DNA of 64,000 bases from Streptomyces sp. WAC05374. Lineage in GTDB: Bacteria > Actinomycetota > Actinomycetes > Streptomycetales > Streptomycetaceae. Where the stretch lies: NCBI RefSeq assembly GCF_004353505.1, contig NZ_SMNQ01000001.1, positions 930,001 through 994,000 of the forward strand, given 5' to 3'. The number at the start of each line of letters is the position of its first letter. Position 1 is the stretch's first letter. Positions 61,882-64,000 of the stretch are shown piece after piece. The position numbers and the translations under genes are program-made. The notes beneath the pieces are model-generated. The model was not told where the DNA came from and made no database searches. It was given only the letters and a program-made list of their open reading frames with translations.

Positions 61882-62544
61882 TCAGGAGGCGAAGAGGCGT
61901 ACGGGCCAGGCCGCGTGCTGTTCGGCGGTGATGTCGAGCAGCGGCGCGGAGGCCGCGGGCAGCGCGTCGACGCCGTGATCGGCGGCGCGTGCGGCCCGGG
62001 CGGCCACGTCGTCCATGTCGGGCGCGAGCCGGGCGAGGACGGCGGTGGCCTGGAAGGGGTCGAGGCTCAGCAGCCGGACGGCTGCCGTGGCGGGGCCGCT
62101 GACCGTCTCGTAGGCGACGCAGTGCGCGGCGTCCTCGGGGCCGAGGCCGGCCGCGCGGGCCGCCAGTCCGAGGACGACCGGCTGGTGCGCGCCGCGCGGG
62201 AAGGCCCGTGCGAGCGCGTCCAGTTCGGGGCTCGGCCAACTGGCGCGGGCGGCCCGCAGCAACTGGCGGCCGAGCTTGCGGGCGGTGGCGCGCAGCGCGG
62301 GTGAGGGGGTGCGGGCGTCGGCGGCCTCGTCGAGCGCGGCCGGGTCGTGCCCGGCGGCGGCCGCCGCGGCCAGGGCGGCGGCGGTGAGGCCGCTGGTGTG
62401 CAGGCGGCCGCGGCAGAAGGTCTCCAGGTCGCGGGCGTCGCGGATGCGTCCCGCCCTGACGGCCGGTTCGGCGCCGCCGGAGTGGGCGTGGCCACCGGCG
62501 GGGAACCGGCCGTCGGCGAGGACGAGCAGTGCGGCCCGGGTCAT
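61882..62544 (-). CDS. ureF: Urease accessory protein UreF
   Basis: A 220-residue all-helical UreF that links UreD and UreG in nickel insertion. Family features are [19 protein letters not shown] at the N-terminus and [23 protein letters not shown]. The ATG at 62544 overlaps by 4 bp (ATGA) the stop of a 52-codon repeat frame that bridges from ureC. The UreF frame itself is open upstream through the whole repeat (residue pattern [18 protein letters not shown]) but has no ATG, GTG or TTG there. Confidence 0.92.
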   Translation of the reverse strand: MTRAALLVLADGRFPAGGHAHSGGAEPAVRAGRIRDARDLETFCRGRLHTSGLTAAALAAAAAAGHDPAALDEAADARTPSPALRATARKLGRQLLRAARASWPSPELDALARAFPRGAHQPVVLGLAARAAGLGPEDAAHCVAYETVSGPATAAVRLLSLDPFQATAVLARLAPDMDDVAARAARAADHGVDALPAASAPLLDITAEQHAAWPVRLFAS

Positions 62545-62699
62545 GGCGCACTCGCCGGGCAGGGCGTGCTCGTCAGCGCTCGTGCGCGCGTCGGAACGTG
62601 TGTGGTCGTCAGCGCTGGTGCGCGCGTCGGGGCGTGCGTACTCGTCAGCGCTCGCGTACTCGTCGGACCGTACGTACTCATCGGGACGGGTGTGCTCAT
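62541..62699 (-). CDS. Possible 52-residue hexapeptide-repeat protein bridging ureC and ureF
   Basis: The frame opens with an ATG sharing one base with the ureC stop (TGATG, 62701-62697) and ends with a TGA overlapping the ureF ATG (ATGA). Its 52 residues fall into hexads: [48 protein letters not shown]. It is Thr/Ala/Pro-rich with no recognised homologue. About 73 percent of third positions are G/C, lower than in neighbouring genes, so it may be translated mainly to carry ribosomes from ureC to ureF, or be chance. No ribosome site of its own stands out. Confidence 0.4.
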   Translation of the reverse strand: MSTPVPMSTYGPTSTRALTSTHAPTRAPALTTTHVPTRARALTSTPCPASAP

Positions 62700-62700
62700 C
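62566..62700. repeat. 18-bp-period tandem repeat between ureC and ureF
   Basis: On the plus strand the tract runs as imperfect 18-bp units of the type GTRCTCGTCRGNNCGNGY, with a 36-bp higher-order pattern (two units sharing GTCAGCGCT). About 7.5 units are seen. The period is a multiple of three, so every frame encodes hexapeptide repeats. It is a minisatellite, not a CRISPR array: there are no unique spacers. Confidence 0.8.
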
Positions 62701-64000
62701 AGAAGAGGAAGTAGCGCTGGGCCATGGGCAGTTCGGCGGCGGGAGCCGGGTCGACGGGCTCGCCGTCGATCGTCACGGTGAACGTGTCGGCGTCCACCTC
62801 CACCCGTGGCAGGGCGTCGTTCTCGCGCATGTCCGCCTTGGTGACGCCCCGGGTGCTTCTGATCGCCGTGAACTCCTTGGCGAGGCCAAGCCGTTCGGGC
62901 AGCCCGTCGTCGAGGGCGGAGCGGGTGACGAAGTTGAACGAGCCGGACGCGGCCGCCGTGCCCAGCGCGCCGAACATGGGGCGGGGCATGACCGGCTGGG
63001 GCGTGGGGATGGACGCGTTGGCGTCGCCCATCTGGGCGTACGCGATCTGCCCGCCCTTGATCACCGTCTGCGGCTTGACACCGAAGAACGCGGGTTCCCA
63101 GAGCACCAGGTCGGCGAGCTTGCCGGTCTCGACGGAGCCGATCTCGTGGTCGAGGCCCTGGGCGACCGCCGGGTTGATGGTGTATTTGGCGACATAGCGA
63201 CGTGCCCGGTGGTTGTCGGCGCGACCGTCACCGGGCAGCGCGCCCCGGCGCCGTTTCATCACGTGCGCGGTCTGCCAGGTCCGCAGGATCACCTCCCCCA
63301 CACGGCCCATGGCCTGGGAGTCGGAGGAGATGATCGAGATGGCGCCCAGGTCGTGGAGGATGTCCTCGGCCGCGATGGTGGAGGGCCGGATGCGGGACTC
63401 GGCGAAGGCGAGGTCCTCGGGGACGGCCGGGTTGAGGTGGTGGCACACCATCAGCATGTCGAGGTGTTCGTCGAGCGTGTTGACGGTGTGCGGCCGGGTG
63501 GGGTTGGTGGAGCTGGGCAGGACGTACGGCTCGGAGACCACGGTGATGATGTCGGGGGCGTGACCGCCGCCCGCGCCCTCGGTGTGGTACGCGTGGATGG
63601 TGCGGCCCGCGATGGCGGCGAGGGTGTCACCGACGAACCCGGCCTCGTTGAGCGTGTCGGTGTGGATGGCGAGCTGGGCGCCGGTCTCCTCGCACACGCG
63701 GAGGCAGGCGTCGATGGCCGCGGGGGTGGCCCCCCAGTCCTCGTGGATCTTGAACCCCAGGGCACCGCCCCGCAGTTGGGAGTGCATCGCCTCCTGGGAG
63801 ACGGTGTTGCCCTTGCCGAGCAGGCCGATGTTGACGGGGTAGGTCTCCAGCGCCTGGAACATCCGGGCGAGGTGCCAGGGCCCGGGGGTGATGGTGGTGG
63901 CCTTGGTGCCCTCGGCGGGCCCGGTGCCGCCGCCGACGAGCGTGGTGATCCCGGAGGTCAGCGCCTGCTCGACGACCGTCGGGGAGATGAAGTGCACGTG
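62699..64000 (-). CDS. ureC: Urease alpha subunit, N-terminal part outside the window
   Basis: 434 C-terminal residues are present; roughly the first 130 are beyond position 64000. Active-site features seen: HVH at the very edge (nickel ligands), carbamylated Lys in GFKIHEDWG, His in HTDTLNE and [16 protein letters not shown], the flap His in [10 protein letters not shown], and Asp in [13 protein letters not shown]. It hydrolyses urea to ammonia and CO2. It ends QRYFLF. ureF, ureG and ureD follow on the same strand; ureA and ureB are presumably upstream, out of view. Confidence 0.96.
   Translation of the reverse strand, partial: HVHFISPTVVEQALTSGITTLVGGGTGPAEGTKATTITPGPWHLARMFQALETYPVNIGLLGKGNTVSQEAMHSQLRGGALGFKIHEDWGATPAAIDACLRVCEETGAQLAIHTDTLNEAGFVGDTLAAIAGRTIHAYHTEGAGGGHAPDIITVVSEPYVLPSSTNPTRPHTVNTLDEHLDMLMVCHHLNPAVPEDLAFAESRIRPSTIAAEDILHDLGAISIISSDSQAMGRVGEVILRTWQTAHVMKRRRGALPGDGRADNHRARRYVAKYTINPAVAQGLDHEIGSVETGKLADLVLWEPAFFGVKPQTVIKGGQIAYAQMGDANASIPTPQPVMPRPMFGALGTAAASGSFNFVTRSALDDGLPERLGLAKEFTAIRSTRGVTKADMRENDALPRVEVDADTFTVTIDGEPVDPAPAAELPMAQRYFLF

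Noticed and set aside
62566..62700. Short repeats between ureC and ureF as a CRISPR array
   Set aside because: The units are contiguous 18-bp repeats without unique spacers and there are no cas genes; it is a minisatellite.

Overview
The window is high-GC DNA with the codon use, GTG starts, twin-arginine secretion signals and TAGGAT/TAGGGT-type -10 elements of Streptomyces. A complete SapB (ram) lanthipeptide locus points to a sporulating, aerial-hypha-forming member of that genus. No tRNA, rRNA, insertion sequence, prophage or CRISPR array is visible. It reads as chromosomal sequence carrying both household and accessory genes.

Layout. 1-4.7 kb: a MarR regulator divergent from a truncated drug-type ABC exporter, then a fused FAD/Fe-S D-2-hydroxyacid (lactate) dehydrogenase. 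4.7-15.8 kb: an ArsR-type regulator, two secreted glycan-active enzymes facing each other (GH109-like and PNGase A-like), an asymmetric heterodimeric ABC exporter, a Tat-exported L-amino acid (L-glutamate) oxidase relative, and a YdjM-type membrane protein. 15.9-22.1 kb: a Ski2-like helicase, TesB thioesterase, glutathione peroxidase, alpha/beta hydrolase, secreted nuclease and secreted lipase. 22.2-32.6 kb: a PadR-controlled FtsX-type ABC system, then an alpha-glucoside uptake and hydrolysis locus (two binding proteins, a GH13 glucosidase, two permeases). That locus has no ATPase of its own, so it presumably borrows a shared one such as MsiK. 32.7-39.9 kb: acyl-CoA dehydrogenase with a divergent TetR regulator, peptide deformylase, MurT/GatD (lipid II amidation), phosphofructokinase, a CtaG-like protein and a 52-residue membrane protein.

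40.0-46.8 kb holds the least-explained locus: a six-gene operon of GntR/UTRA regulator, AprB-like ferredoxin, binding lipoprotein with a NosL-like tail, SsuC-type permease, SsuB-type ATPase, and an AprA-like flavoprotein fused to nine HEAT repeats. It looks like a self-contained uptake-and-redox system for an unknown, possibly sulfur-containing, substrate. 47-51.4 kb: ATP-grasp protein, secreted beta-propeller protein with a TTA codon, amino-acid permease, DUF6098 protein.

51.6-58.6 kb is the ram locus: ramR (with a TTA codon) converges on the ramC-ramS-ramA-ramB operon, and a 15-bp perfect hairpin separates the peptide gene from its exporter. 58.7-64 kb: a VOC protein, a PlsC-type acyltransferase, a DUF4190 protein, and the urease genes ureC (cut by the window edge)-ureF-ureG-ureD. 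Between ureC and ureF lies an 18-bp-period repeat containing a 52-codon frame joined to both neighbours by overlapping stop and start codons.
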